A stretch of DNA of 64,000 nucleotides, taken from assembly GCA_017549815.1 (NCBI GenBank), contig JAFYNH010000092.1, forward strand, positions 1 through 64,000. Reading direction: 5' to 3'. The notes below the pieces were generated by a model. The model saw only the letters and a list, made by a program, of their open reading frames with translations. It did no database searches and had not been told where the DNA came from. Shown piece after piece: positions 17,498-26,535 of this stretch (its first letter is position 1; the number at the start of each line of letters is the position of its first letter). A program made the position numbers and the translations under genes. The DNA is from Selenomonadaceae bacterium (lineage in GTDB: Bacteria > Bacillota > Negativicutes > Selenomonadales > Selenomonadaceae).

Positions 17498-17731
17498 ATG
17501 TTGGTTTTGACGAGAAAACCTCGTCAGCAAATAATGATTGGCGACAACATTGTTATCAACGTCGTTGAAGTGCAAGGCGAAAACGTGCGCATAGCAATCG
17601 ATGCCCCTCGCGACATCAAAATTTATCGCGGCGAAATCTATCGTTCGATTCAAGAGGAAAATCAAAAGGCGGCGCAAGCGCAAAATACGGACGTTGATTT
17701 ACATGAAGCGTTGCCGGGAAAAGGAATTTAG
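17498..17731 (+). CDS. csrA: Translational regulator CsrA
   Basis: RNA-binding homodimer that represses translation, chiefly of flagellin mRNA in Firmicutes. The start MLVLTRKPRQQIMIGDNI is canonical, and the RNA-binding region (VRIAIDAPRDIKIYR) is intact. It has 77 residues. The ATG at 17498 follows a GGGAGGG site. Open frame upstream of it is just the fliW region in another phase. Confidence 0.97.
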   Translation: MLVLTRKPRQQIMIGDNIVINVVEVQGENVRIAIDAPRDIKIYRGEIYRSIQEENQKAAQAQNTDVDLHEALPGKGI

Positions 17732-17775
17732 ACGTTGGAATTAATCCCGACGCCTAGACAAAGGAGTGTTTTTTA

Positions 17776-18207
17776 ATGGCAGTAGAAAAGTTGAATGATA
17801 TGTTCGCGGCAGCAATGATTGCATATTCGGCGAGCAAAACGAGCAATTCAAGTTCTTCGCAAGCGCAAGCTGACTCGAAATCTTCTACCGAAAAAGTCAA
17901 TAACGTTCAAGATGTTCAAATGACCAAGGACGAAGAGCAAGATAAAAAGGAACAAGAAGAACACCTTGAGCTGGGCACAATGACAGAAGAATCCGTCAAC
18001 GAAATGTTGGATACCTTCAATAAGCTCATGGAAAAGATTAATTGCAATATCGAGTTCAGCTACAACAAGGAAGCCGACGTGCTCAACGTCAAGATGATCG
18101 ACAAGGAAACTAAAGAAGTTATCAAGGAATTTCCGCCCGAAGAAATGATTGAGAATATGATCAAAGCTAAGGATTGGCTCGGCGCGTTCATAGACAGAGC
18201 GATTTGA
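17776..18207 (+). CDS. flaG: FlaG family flagellar protein
   Basis: FlaG homologue of 143 residues; in other bacteria FlaG affects filament length. The C-terminal FlaG core is clear (NCNIEFSYNKEADVLNVKMI, then VIKEFPPEEMI). The N-terminal 65 residues are Ser/Gln/Glu-rich and probably disordered. It lies between csrA and fliD, its usual place. Confidence 0.88.
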   Translation: MAVEKLNDMFAAAMIAYSASKTSNSSSSQAQADSKSSTEKVNNVQDVQMTKDEEQDKKEQEEHLELGTMTEESVNEMLDTFNKLMEKINCNIEFSYNKEADVLNVKMIDKETKEVIKEFPPEEMIENMIKAKDWLGAFIDRAI

Positions 18208-18234
18208 AATTGCGCCTCCTAAGGAGGGATTATT

Positions 18235-21192
18235 ATGGGCGTCAACGGAATTTACGGCTTGTCAGGTTCGGGGATTGATGTCGAGTCGATGGTTAAAGTC
18301 GGCATGATGAGCAAGCAAAACGAATATGACAAGATGGCGCAGAAGTACACCAAGAACGAGTGGACAAAGACCGAACTTATCGAAATTAATAATACGATTA
18401 CCACGTTCAATTTGTCCACGCTCTCGGATTACAAAATGTCGGCAAGTATGAACGCCAGAACAGCGGAAAGCTCAAACGAGTCGGCAGTCAAAGTCACGGC
18501 AAACGCAACGGCGGCTCTCATGCCTCATCGCGTCGATGTCGACAAGCTCAGCACCAACGCTTATCTTATCAGTAATAAAAAAATCTCGGAGATAAACTCC
18601 AACAGCAATGCGCAAGAAAAAGCTAAAAATTATCTCAAGGACATATTCTTTAGTGATCTTTCTTCTTCAAAGGCGGTTAAGTCCGTCTACAACTCCGCAA
18701 CACTAAGTAATAGTGACAAAACAATCACCTATTCCAGTACTGAAGGCGTAAACACAAAAACAGCCTTAACCAGAGATGGCAGCGGAGCCATAACCAAGAT
18801 TGAATACAAAGGTACAGCAAGTAACGCCACATTAGAACCTAAGTATGACTTTTCGGAAATATTGGCAACAGACAAAATAACTTCCAAAACAATCGCCGCT
18901 ACATATGCAAGCAGTAATGTGAATACATCTGGTCCGACTTCATCATCTTCTGAATCAACTAAAACTACTTACTTATATGATGATGGCGAAGGAAATCTTG
19001 TCGAAAAAGATAATTTTGATGATTACGAAGGACTAACTTACTCAGGTAGTAAAACTACAACCACAACTACGAACACCAACACAACAACCGAAACTATCAC
19101 ACTTAACGGCGGACAAACGATAACTTTAACGACGGATGAAATTTCCCAAACTATCTCTGATATGGAAGGTGCTACAAGTACAACAAATTCAACCAATGTA
19201 AGTGTCGACTTTAGCGGTTCCTCCACAAATTATTCGAATGGAACAATAAGCGACCCTGACGAAAACGGGACAAGAACAATTACGTTTGCAGGCACCAGCG
19301 CACCGACAATAAAATTAACTACAACCGCCAGTGGTGGCTACACAGCCGAAATAATCTATTCAGCTACGAGCAACGCGGATGCAAATTTATTAAACCCAGA
19401 TACAAACGGCGCAAGCAGTGTCACGACCACGACCGAATACAATCAAGCTACGAAAACGGAAACCGCTACATACGACGCAACAACTAACTCACTCACAAAT
19501 AAAGAAACAAGTATCATAAAATACACCGACAGCAACAAAAATAAAGAACAAACAAACTTGGTAACAACAACTACAGTCGAAACCGACGCTTCCAATAATA
19601 AAACAATAACGGACAAAACTGCAGTTTATGGTTACTACAACAACGGAAACGGCGACCGTGTGCGTAATGGCTATACCTCAATGGAGATAACCGAAACAAC
19701 GAAGAAAGACTCTTCTGGAACCATCATAACACGGGAAGCAACGACTGATAGAGCTTATGAATCGGGAGTTAGCGGTAAAACAAAAACCGGACAATCTCTC
19801 AACGATGCCAATGGTGATGCTTTTGCAAATGGTAAAGGTGAGTCCACTGTCAAAACCAGTGACGTAGCAATAAGTTTTAAGATCGGCGACGGCACAGGTA
19901 ACGAGACGGGAGTAATAGAATATACCTATGCGCAACTCCTTAACGATGAGCTCAGTATTTACGATTTAGTTTCCAAAATCAACACAGAGACGAGTAACAA
20001 TAACGTCAACATCAGGGCTTCCTACGACGAACAAAGCGGCAGATTTTTCCTCTACAACTCCAAGAGCGGTGCGGAAGATAAAATCGTATTGACGGCAACA
20101 GGGGACGATTCAAACGGCAATTACACTAAGACGGCAACGGTAGACTTCTTTAATGCCTTAAATCTTGCTCAATCCTCCGGTGGCGATCTTGTCAATTCCG
20201 GCTTGACTTTCAACAAAACCGATAGTAATGGTAAAACTTATGCGGAAGTCGCGGGTTCATACGGAAGTGTCAGAATTGACGGTGTGCGCTATGACAATAT
20301 TAAAGATAACAAGCTCACCGTTTTTGGCGTGACTTACAATTTTACCAATACGACAACTACAAATCCCTATGATAGTAGCGGTAATTTAAATGACGCCAGC
20401 ATAAGGGGCGATAATCCTGTCACTGTCTCTGCAACTCAAGACGTTGAGGCGATTGTCGATAAGGTTAAATCTTTTGTCGAGAGTTACAACAAGATTCTTT
20501 CGAGTCTTTACGAGAAATATGATGAAAAACCCGATTCGGGCTATAAGCCGCTCACGCAAGCTCAGAAAGACGCAATGAAAGAAGACCAAATCGAGAAGTG
20601 GGAAAATAAGGCGAAACAAGGTTTGCTTTATCATGATCAGACGCTTGGCAAGATTATCGGACAAATGCGCGAGTCGATTACTGCAACTGTTGAAGGTATC
20701 GATACCAAATTCACTGATGCAAACGGCAACGAAGTTACTTACAACTCGATTTTCAGTATTGGTATTTCGACGACGGGCATTAAAGGGCAGCTGGTTCTTG
20801 ATGAAACAAAACTCAGAAGTGCTCTTTCGGTTGATGCGGATTCGGTTTACAATGTTTTTGCCCGACTCACCAAAGACACGGAGAAAAACGCAAAGGGCGA
20901 AGCCAAAAGCAAAGACAAAAACGGCATTGTTAAAACAGATGGTATTGCGCAGAGACTCGGCGATATTCTTACGAACGCTAACAAGCTCATAAAGAAAAAG
21001 GCAGGTTCCACTGCGGACGTTACTGAAGACAGCGATTTGAACAATCTTTTGCGCGAGTTGCAGACTAAGATGAGTAACTTCAAGAAGATGATGAATGCGT
21101 TCGAGGAAAGGCTTTATAAGAAATATGACGCTATGGAATCGGCACTGGTCAAGCTTGGTACGCAACTTAGCTTTATCACAGGCGGACAATAA
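18235..21192 (+). CDS. fliD: Flagellar filament cap protein FliD, unusually large
   Basis: HAP2 cap, needed for flagellin polymerisation. The N-terminus (GIYGLSGSGIDVESMVKVGM) and the C-terminal region (KLIKKKAGSTADV, then LRELQTKMSNFKKMMNAFEE) are typical. At 985 residues it is about twice the usual size. The excess is a Thr/Ser/Asn-rich low-complexity domain of roughly residues 150-560, with threonine runs, that would face outward in the cap. The ends fit the FliD family well; the middle is species-specific. Confidence 0.93.
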   Translation: MGVNGIYGLSGSGIDVESMVKVGMMSKQNEYDKMAQKYTKNEWTKTELIEINNTITTFNLSTLSDYKMSASMNARTAESSNESAVKVTANATAALMPHRVDVDKLSTNAYLISNKKISEINSNSNAQEKAKNYLKDIFFSDLSSSKAVKSVYNSATLSNSDKTITYSSTEGVNTKTALTRDGSGAITKIEYKGTASNATLEPKYDFSEILATDKITSKTIAATYASSNVNTSGPTSSSSESTKTTYLYDDGEGNLVEKDNFDDYEGLTYSGSKTTTTTTNTNTTTETITLNGGQTITLTTDEISQTISDMEGATSTTNSTNVSVDFSGSSTNYSNGTISDPDENGTRTITFAGTSAPTIKLTTTASGGYTAEIIYSATSNADANLLNPDTNGASSVTTTTEYNQATKTETATYDATTNSLTNKETSIIKYTDSNKNKEQTNLVTTTTVETDASNNKTITDKTAVYGYYNNGNGDRVRNGYTSMEITETTKKDSSGTIITREATTDRAYESGVSGKTKTGQSLNDANGDAFANGKGESTVKTSDVAISFKIGDGTGNETGVIEYTYAQLLNDELSIYDLVSKINTETSNNNVNIRASYDEQSGRFFLYNSKSGAEDKIVLTATGDDSNGNYTKTATVDFFNALNLAQSSGGDLVNSGLTFNKTDSNGKTYAEVAGSYGSVRIDGVRYDNIKDNKLTVFGVTYNFTNTTTTNPYDSSGNLNDASIRGDNPVTVSATQDVEAIVDKVKSFVESYNKILSSLYEKYDEKPDSGYKPLTQAQKDAMKEDQIEKWENKAKQGLLYHDQTLGKIIGQMRESITATVEGIDTKFTDANGNEVTYNSIFSIGISTTGIKGQLVLDETKLRSALSVDADSVYNVFARLTKDTEKNAKGEAKSKDKNGIVKTDGIAQRLGDILTNANKLIKKKAGSTADVTEDSDLNNLLRELQTKMSNFKKMMNAFEERLYKKYDAMESALVKLGTQLSFITGGQ

Positions 21193-21276
21193 AATTAGTA
21201 ATTAGGAACTAGGATTAAGGAGCTAGGAACTAAAAAACTAATCCCTACTAGTCCCTAACAACTAGTCCCTAAATTG
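21193..21276. repeat. Heptamer array H7, 12 units
   Basis: Twelve in-register 7-bp units with AACTAGG-type and inverted TAGTCCC-type arms, filling the fliD-fliS gap. Confidence 0.8.
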
Positions 21277-21292
21277 GAGGTTGGTTTTAAAT

Positions 21293-21697
21293 ATGGTAAA
21301 TCCGGCAGAGCAATACAGACGGCAACAAATATTAAACGCCCCAGCGGAACAGTTGACGCTTATGCTGTATAACGGTTGCCTGAAGTTCATCGACGACGGC
21401 AAGGCGGCTCTCGAAGAAAAGAATTACGAGGAATCTAATGTCAATTTGCAAAAGGCGCAAAGGATAATTTCGGAATTCCGCTTGACGTTGAACATGGACT
21501 ACGAAATTTCTCATCAACTTTTCCCGTTGTACAATTACATTTATGACAGGCTGGTTGAGGGGAATATTAAAAGCGACATAGCGCAGATTGACGAGGCTAA
21601 GGAGCTAATTACGGAATTGCGCGATGCTTGGGTTGAGGCAATGCGGAAAGCTCGTTTCGAGAAGGGTGACGGCAAGGGCGGCAACGGCTATGCTTAA
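21293..21697 (+). CDS. fliS: Flagellin-specific chaperone FliS
   Basis: Cytoplasmic chaperone that keeps flagellin unpolymerised before export. The 134-residue, all-helical protein begins NPAEQYRRQQILNAPAEQLT and has the MLYNGCLKFI segment typical of FliS. The ATG at 21293 is 12 bases after GGAGG; a TTG at 21281 would give a poorer site. It overlaps the next gene by 8 bases. Confidence 0.94.
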   Translation: MVNPAEQYRRQQILNAPAEQLTLMLYNGCLKFIDDGKAALEEKNYEESNVNLQKAQRIISEFRLTLNMDYEISHQLFPLYNYIYDRLVEGNIKSDIAQIDEAKELITELRDAWVEAMRKARFEKGDGKGGNGYA

Positions 21698-22082
21698 CAA
21701 CGACGAAGTCGCGGCGAATGTTTCTGAGGAAGTCAAGGCGGAAGACGTTTTAAAAGAGGCGCAGGCTCTCTGGCGAAGATATTTCGTATTGACGAATGAA
21801 CTCTTAAAGTTCAGTGACCAAAGGGACAGCGAAATGTTCATTGAACTCGTTGACCAGCGCGGACGACTTGTCGACAAGATAAAGGCGTTGCCCGAAAATA
21901 ATTATCGCGAGTCGGCGGAATGTCAGGCGTTGATTAAGCAGATAATTCCAATGGACAATCAGATAATGTATCGGGCGCGGTCGTGGTTGAATAAGTCGCG
22001 GCGGCAGACTAGCACAGTGCGTTCCTACGATTTGATAGACTCGGCGGAACTGCGCGGGACAATTTTTAACAGGAAATATTGA
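21690..22082 (+). CDS. Probable FliT-like flagellar chaperone
   Basis: A 130-residue helical protein whose ATG overlaps the fliS stop by 8 bases, so translation is likely coupled. A FliT-type chaperone for FliD usually follows fliS, and the helical pattern (WRRYFVLTNELLKFSDQRD, then LVDQRGRLVDKIKAL) fits, but sequence similarity is weak by eye. The gene ends the flagellar block at a strong terminator. Confidence 0.6.
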   Translation: MLNNDEVAANVSEEVKAEDVLKEAQALWRRYFVLTNELLKFSDQRDSEMFIELVDQRGRLVDKIKALPENNYRESAECQALIKQIIPMDNQIMYRARSWLNKSRRQTSTVRSYDLIDSAELRGTIFNRKY

Positions 22083-22089
22083 AAAACAA

Positions 22090-22123
22090 AAAGACCGTTG
22101 GAGAAATTCAGCGGTCTTTTTTT
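22090..22123 (+). terminator. Rho-independent terminator ending the flagellar block
   Basis: A perfect 8-bp stem (AAAGACCG/CGGTCTTT) with a 14-base loop runs into a T tract. Confidence 0.85.
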
Positions 22124-22208
22124 GCTTTCTTATTTCGGTTATGTTCAGTTAGCTTTGATTGTGTAAAGTAATTCTACTATAAATTTTTGCTCCTTAGTAT
22201 GATTTATA

Positions 22209-22304
22209 TTAATCAAGCAGATAATCTTCGTATACGCGGCGCAGTTCATTCAAATTGGCGGTGTTTAAATCTTTGTGGCAAGTCCACGCCGTAGAATTTA
22301 TCAT
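22209..22304 (-). other. Possible gene remnant of 31 codons
   Basis: Within the 300-bp gap between the flagellar terminator and the tnpB remnant, the - strand has an open frame from ATG at 22304 to TAA at 22209. It has protein-like composition (NTANLNELRRVYEDYLLD) but no ribosome site. It may be a fragment of an older gene beside the insertion. No family is recognised. Confidence 0.2.
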
Positions 22305-22341
22305 ATGCGCCGTAAGAGTATATAAGACGCATTTTTTTAAC

Positions 22342-22370
22342 TTGTATTAGTTGAAATTACATTGTATACT
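22342..22370 (+). promoter_or_regulatory. Promoter at the left end of the tnpB element
   Basis: TTGTAT and TATACT are 17 bp apart, about 57 bp before the tnpB start. The -10 lies inside the element, just after the TTAC at 22357-22360. Confidence 0.45.
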
Positions 22371-22426
22371 ATTAAAAATAAAGTAATACGTCTCCGCTCA
22401 AAAAACGTCACAAAGGAAGTGAAGAT

Positions 22427-23062
22427 ATGAAATACATAAGAGGCTATAAATTCCGCTTGTATCCGAATAAAGAGCAGAAGATTTTGCTGAATAAAACGCT
22501 GGGTTGTTGTAGGTTCGTGTTTAATCACTTTCTGAACGTACGGCGCGAAACTTTGGAAAACGAGAAAAAATCAGTTTCATATAACGACACAAGCGCATTG
22601 ATGACGCAATTAAAAACAGACGAAGAACGTAAGAATCGCAATCGGCAACGAATCCGATTAGCACGTATCCACGAAAAAATAGCCAACACTAGACGGGATT
22701 TTTTGCACAAACTAACAACGGAGCTGTGTCGCGAAAACCAAACGATAGCGGTTGAGACGTTAAATGAGCAATGAATGCTCAAGAATCACAAGTTAGCGAA
22801 GTCAATAGCGGACGCGAGTTGGGGTGAATTTTTCAGACAGTTGCAATACAAAGCGTTCTTGTATGGTTGTGATGTGATAAAAGTTCCGACGTTTTACCCC
22901 TCAAGCCAAACGTGTAGTAATTGCGGGTATAAAAATCCGATTACGAAAAATTTGGGAGTTCGGGAATGGGTTTGTCCAAAATGTGGGGTGAATCATGACC
23001 GTGACCAGAATGCGGCGATAAATATCTTGCTTAAAGCTTTGGAAATGAAAAATTCAGCTTAG
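22427..23062 (+). pseudogene. tnpB: tnpB RNA-guided nuclease, internally deleted with a premature stop
   Basis: The N-terminal segment (YIRGYKFRLYPNKEQKILLN) and the C-terminal segment ([18 protein letters not shown]) match TnpB. The frame breaks at LKTDEE, about residue 66, and resumes near KNRNRQRIRLARIHEKIAN, so roughly 150-200 central residues are lost, including the first RuvC aspartate. A TGA at 22772-22774 replaces the glycine that normally precedes MLKNHK. The RuvC-II glutamate, the zinc ribbon (CSNC, CPKC) and the Ruv[12 protein letters not shown] remain. It is not expected to cut DNA. Confidence 0.85.
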
Positions 23063-23186
23063 ATGTAAAAAAATCTACCGTGGGACACACGGGAAGTCAC
23101 GCTTGTGGAGACCATGTAAGACGCAACCACGGCGCAACGGTCGTTGAAGCAAGAATCCCTCTGGCTTTAGCCGTGGGGAGTGTCAA
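23063..23186 (+). ncRNA. Candidate omega (reRNA) guide RNA region with intact right end
   Basis: The segment after the tnpB stop carries structured sequence (GGGACACACGGGAAGTCACG, GAAGCAAGAATCCC) typical of the 3' part of TnpB elements. It ends in the right-end hairpin and TCAA. In working TnpB systems the guide is the roughly 16-20 bases downstream, here from 23187, the leader of the toxin-antitoxin genes. Confidence 0.5.
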
Positions 23187-23217
23187 AATTCTTGCGCTAA
23201 CAAAAGGAGTGTTCAAA

Positions 23218-23496
23218 ATGGAAACTAAAATGAAAACCATACGCAAGGAAATGAACGCGGGCGATTTGAAAGGAATAATCGACCTGCCGAATTACGACGA
23301 CAATCAGCGCGTGGAAATCATCGTCTCGCCTGCCGCGCCCGTCGTGGAACGTAAAAAAATGACGCCCGAAGAAATCGAGGCGGCACTCGGCAGGCTTACA
23401 GGTTGCTTGAAAGGTTTGGTAGACCCGACAAAAGATATGGCATATTGGCGCGGAGAAAGGTTGGCGGAAAAACATGGTCTTAAATTTGCTGATTGA
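23218..23496 (+). CDS. Putative antitoxin of a PIN-toxin pair
   Basis: A 92-residue acidic protein overlapping the downstream PIN-domain gene by 23 bases, the usual layout of VapBC-like modules. The N-terminal part (LKGIIDLPNYDDNQRVEIIV) looks like an antitoxin beta-rich DNA-binding region; the C-terminal part (MTPEEIEAALGRLTGCLKGL) is helical and would bind the toxin. The family is not certain. Start ATG 23218 follows an AAAGGAG site; longer open frame upstream runs into the IS right end and is not coding. Confidence 0.75.
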   Translation: METKMKTIRKEMNAGDLKGIIDLPNYDDNQRVEIIVSPAAPVVERKKMTPEEIEAALGRLTGCLKGLVDPTKDMAYWRGERLAEKHGLKFAD

Positions 23497-23914
23497 TTCA
23501 AACGTCGTCTTGGACATGTTCTTGGAACGTGCGCCTTTCTTCTCCATGAGTGTGCGGGCAATTTCCCTTGCAAAAATTTATGAGGGTAAAGTCAATTACT
23601 TTATCTCGGCGTCGTCCGTCACGGATATTTATTATCTTACTTACAAGAACTTGAAAAACCCTCAAGTTGTGCGCGAACTTTTCAAAATTCTTTTCGATTT
23701 CGTGGGCGTCGTCAAAGTTACTGCCGAAGATATTCACAAAGCCTTTGCCTTGAATTGGAAAGATTTTGAAGACTCGGTTCAATATGCGGTCGCCGCCAAC
23801 AATGAATTTGACGGAATAGTTACGCGCAACATGAAAGGCTTTGAGGATTCTGAAGTTAAAATTTTTACGCCCGAAGAAATTTGCGAATACGTCGAAGAAA
23901 ATTTAAAGGAGTGA
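23474..23914 (+). CDS. PIN domain RNase toxin (VapC-like)
   Basis: A 146-residue PIN-domain protein. Acidic residues fit the active site: D8 in LLIDSN, D51 in SSVTDIYY, D100 in FEDSVQYA and D113 in FDGIVTRN. Such proteins cleave RNA when their antitoxin is degraded. The start ATG lies inside the antitoxin gene. cysS follows after 7 bp, so readthrough into an essential gene is likely. Confidence 0.85.
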   Translation: MVLNLLIDSNVVLDMFLERAPFFSMSVRAISLAKIYEGKVNYFISASSVTDIYYLTYKNLKNPQVVRELFKILFDFVGVVKVTAEDIHKAFALNWKDFEDSVQYAVAANNEFDGIVTRNMKGFEDSEVKIFTPEEICEYVEENLKE

Positions 23915-23921
23915 TTGCTTA

Positions 23922-25451
23922 ATGATTAAAGTATTCAACACAATGAGTCGCTCGAAAGAAATTTTCAAGCCACTCAAGAAAGATGAGGTAAGTATTTATT
24001 GCTGTGGCGTCACGCCTTACAATGCGCCACATGTCGGCAACGCTCGCCCGTTCGTAATTTGGGATGCGATTCGCCGCTTTTTCAAAAAGCTCGGCTATAA
24101 AGTTCGTTACATTCAAAATTTCACGGACGTTGACGACAAAATTATCGCGGAGGCTAATGAGGCTGGCGTTACTTGGAAAGAAATTTCCGAAAAGAATATC
24201 GCCATTTATTTCAAGAGTATGGACGCGCTTAATGTTCGCCGCGCAGATTTTTATCCCAAAGTTTCCGAAACTATGGACGAGATTATCAATATGATTCAAG
24301 GGCTTGTCGACAAGGGCTTTGCCTACGTCTTGGATAACGGCGATGTTTTTTACAGCGTCGAACAAGATAAAAATTACGGCAAGTTGAGCGGTCGGCAACT
24401 TTCAGACATGATGGCTGGTGCTCGCGTCGAAGTCGATAAACGTAAACGCAATCCTATGGACTTTGCACTTTGGAAAGCGGCTAAGCCCGGCGAACCTTAT
24501 TGGGAAAGTCCTTTTGGAAAAGGTCGCCCCGGTTGGCATATTGAATGCTCCACTATGTCGCTGAAATATTTAGGCGAGAAATTTGACTTTCACGGCGGCG
24601 GCTCCGATTTGATTTTCCCGCACCATGAAAACGAAATCGCGCAGTCGCAAGCGTTTCTGGGCGATGAAAATTCTTTCGCGCAGTATTGGCTTCACAATGG
24701 TTTTATCACCAACGGCAACGAGAAAGTCAGCAAATCGAATAAAGAAATGGTCAAGAAAAATAAGGGCTTCTTTACGGTCGAGGAAGTTTTGGCGAAATAT
24801 CCCGGTGAAGTGATTCGATTGCTCCTTTTGCAGACGCATTACCGCAACCCGCTTGAATTCAATGAAACCAGAGCTATCGAGACGAAAGAATTTTATGGCA
24901 AACTCGCGAAGGCTTATTGGCAACTGGACGATTTAGCGCGGAAAGTTCATGCGGGCGAATTCGTAAAGGACACGGGCGATAAAAATTTTGCCATAACGGT
25001 CAGCAAAGCGGGCGGGCTTGTCGAAGTGGCGGAGCGTTTGCTTGCGAATTTTTATGCGGCAATGGAAGACGACTTCAACACCGCGCTTGCGATAACTCAC
25101 ATGTTCGAGTTGTCAAAGGAAATTGATAGCTACTACAGAGAATTTGTCGACGGAAAAATTTTGCCCGTAACAATCGACGGCGATATAATTCTGCGCGTCC
25201 AAGAAATTTATTTGGAAATGGCGGAGATAATCGGGATATTTGAACAGCCCGTGCCCGTCGAAAAGGAAGAGGAAAAATCCGACGGCGATTCCGAGTTGGT
25301 CGAAACACTTATGAAGATTATTATTTCGATTCGGCAAGAGGCTCGCGCCGCTAAAAATTGGGCAGTCGCAGATAAAATCCGTGACGAACTCAAAGCGGCG
25401 GGCATTGTCGTTGAAGATACTCCTCAAGGCGCGGTATGGAAGAAAGCTTGA
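23922..25451 (+). CDS. cysS: Cysteinyl-tRNA synthetase
   Basis: Class I synthetase charging tRNA-Cys. The HIGH-type motif is PHVGN at residues 36-40, zinc ligands include C28, WHIEC and HHENE, and the KMSKS-type motif is EKVSKSNKE. The 509-residue length is slightly above the usual 460-470, with an extra C-terminal segment. AAGGAG precedes the ATG by 10 bases. It leads the cysS-mrnC-rlmB-yacP block. Confidence 0.97.
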   Translation: MIKVFNTMSRSKEIFKPLKKDEVSIYCCGVTPYNAPHVGNARPFVIWDAIRRFFKKLGYKVRYIQNFTDVDDKIIAEANEAGVTWKEISEKNIAIYFKSMDALNVRRADFYPKVSETMDEIINMIQGLVDKGFAYVLDNGDVFYSVEQDKNYGKLSGRQLSDMMAGARVEVDKRKRNPMDFALWKAAKPGEPYWESPFGKGRPGWHIECSTMSLKYLGEKFDFHGGGSDLIFPHHENEIAQSQAFLGDENSFAQYWLHNGFITNGNEKVSKSNKEMVKKNKGFFTVEEVLAKYPGEVIRLLLLQTHYRNPLEFNETRAIETKEFYGKLAKAYWQLDDLARKVHAGEFVKDTGDKNFAITVSKAGGLVEVAERLLANFYAAMEDDFNTALAITHMFELSKEIDSYYREFVDGKILPVTIDGDIILRVQEIYLEMAEIIGIFEQPVPVEKEEEKSDGDSELVETLMKIIISIRQEARAAKNWAVADKIRDELKAAGIVVEDTPQGAVWKKA

Positions 25452-25828
25452 TTAAAACTTTGTCGCCGTTGATTTTGGCGCATGTCGGCGACGCTTATTT
25501 TCATTTGTATATTCGGACGCGGCTTTTGGACTTCACGCACAATATCACGCGACTCCACGACTTAAGCGCGGAAATAGTTTCGGCTCCCGCGCAGGCGAAA
25601 ATTTATTCTGAGATTGAAAACCTTTTAACCGACGACGAACGCGATATTTTCAGACGTGGAAGAAACGCTAAAAGCCACGCGCCGCGAAAGGCAACTGTCG
25701 CTGAATATCATGCAAGCACAGGCTTTGAGGCATTGCTCGGCGATTTATTTTTAAGAAAAAATTTTACAAGGCTAGATGAAATTTGCGAGTTGGCATTTGC
25801 CGCCGCGTTTAAGGAGAAAATTTTATGA
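25436..25828 (+). CDS. mrnC: Mini-ribonuclease III
   Basis: Small RNase III-like enzyme without a dsRNA-binding domain, which matures 23S rRNA in Firmicutes. The 130 residues contain the signature AHVGDAYFHLYIR near the start and the second acidic motif FEALLGDLFL. It overlaps cysS by 16 bases and is normally found next to it. Confidence 0.95.
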   Translation: MEESLIKTLSPLILAHVGDAYFHLYIRTRLLDFTHNITRLHDLSAEIVSAPAQAKIYSEIENLLTDDERDIFRRGRNAKSHAPRKATVAEYHASTGFEALLGDLFLRKNFTRLDEICELAFAAAFKEKIL

Positions 25829-26535
25829 AGAAAATTTTTGCCGCCGCGATTTTAACGACGGCTTTATTTATCGGTTGCGCGTCCGCCGAAGACGTTGAAT
25901 CATCGGGCGCGGCATCAGCTCCAAAAGAAATTAATCATGCCGATTCGATTTACTATCCGCAAATTGATTTTTACAACATGACTTCGACAGCCGACCGAAT
26001 TATTTTGCCGCATTACCCGACTTATCAGCAGACGACCGAATATAGTTGCGGAGCGGCGGCGGCTTTAACCGTTTTGAATTATTTCGGCGATAAAAGTTTT
26101 GACGAGCCGACGCTGATTAAACTTTTGAAGACTAAACCGAAAATCGGCACGAGCTTAGGCAACATGGTTAAATTTTTTAAAGGTATCGGCTGGGACGTTC
26201 AAAGCAGTCTCGACACGCCGCCCTTTGACGAATACGCTTTTCAAAAGTTCGTTATAGAAAATCTTTCTGCGGGCAAGCCGATTATAGTTGAGAATGTTGA
26301 CTGGGGCGGGCATTGGCGCGTTATAATCGGTTATGATTCGTTGGAAACGTCGGATTTGCTTTATGATGACGTTTTGATTTTCGCCGACCCTTACGACACG
26401 AGCGACCATAACCAAGACGGCTACGCGATTCAAAGTTTCGACAGATTTTTTTCTATGTGGTTTGATAATCATATTTTGCCCGAAAAAGAACGGAATCAAG
26501 CATGGCTTATCGCGACGCCTAAAGGGGATAATTAA
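25825..26535 (+). CDS. Exported C39-like cysteine peptidase
   Basis: A 236-residue secreted or lipoprotein-like protein, with a signal sequence ending around LFIGCASA. The papain-like C39_2 domain shows the catalytic Cys in TTEYSCGAAAALTVLNYFG, the His in GGHWRVIIGYD and an Asp in FADPYD. It overlaps mrnC by 4 bases (ATGA) and sits inside an otherwise RNA-related block, an uncommon place. The substrate is unknown. Confidence 0.8.
   Translation: MKKIFAAAILTTALFIGCASAEDVESSGAASAPKEINHADSIYYPQIDFYNMTSTADRIILPHYPTYQQTTEYSCGAAAALTVLNYFGDKSFDEPTLIKLLKTKPKIGTSLGNMVKFFKGIGWDVQSSLDTPPFDEYAFQKFVIENLSAGKPIIVENVDWGGHWRVIIGYDSLETSDLLYDDVLIFADPYDTSDHNQDGYAIQSFDRFFSMWFDNHILPEKERNQAWLIATPKGDN

Larger units (their letters stand above)
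22361..23186 (+). mobile_element. IS200/IS605-family element, TnpB-only, decayed
   Basis: The left boundary is proposed after TTAC (22357-22360), followed by an imperfect hairpin with arms near GTATACT and AGTAATAC. The right end has a conserved hairpin (23157-23178, GGCT-TT-AGCC inside CCC/GGG) and ends GTGTCAA. TTAC and TCAA are the known left and right cleavage sites of IS608-type elements. There is no tnpA, so any mobility would need a transposase in trans. Confidence 0.65.

Noticed and set aside
23080-23217. Longer N-terminus for the antitoxin gene
   Set aside because: The extension translates the IS right end and guide-RNA region; the ATG at 23218 has its own AAAGGAG site.
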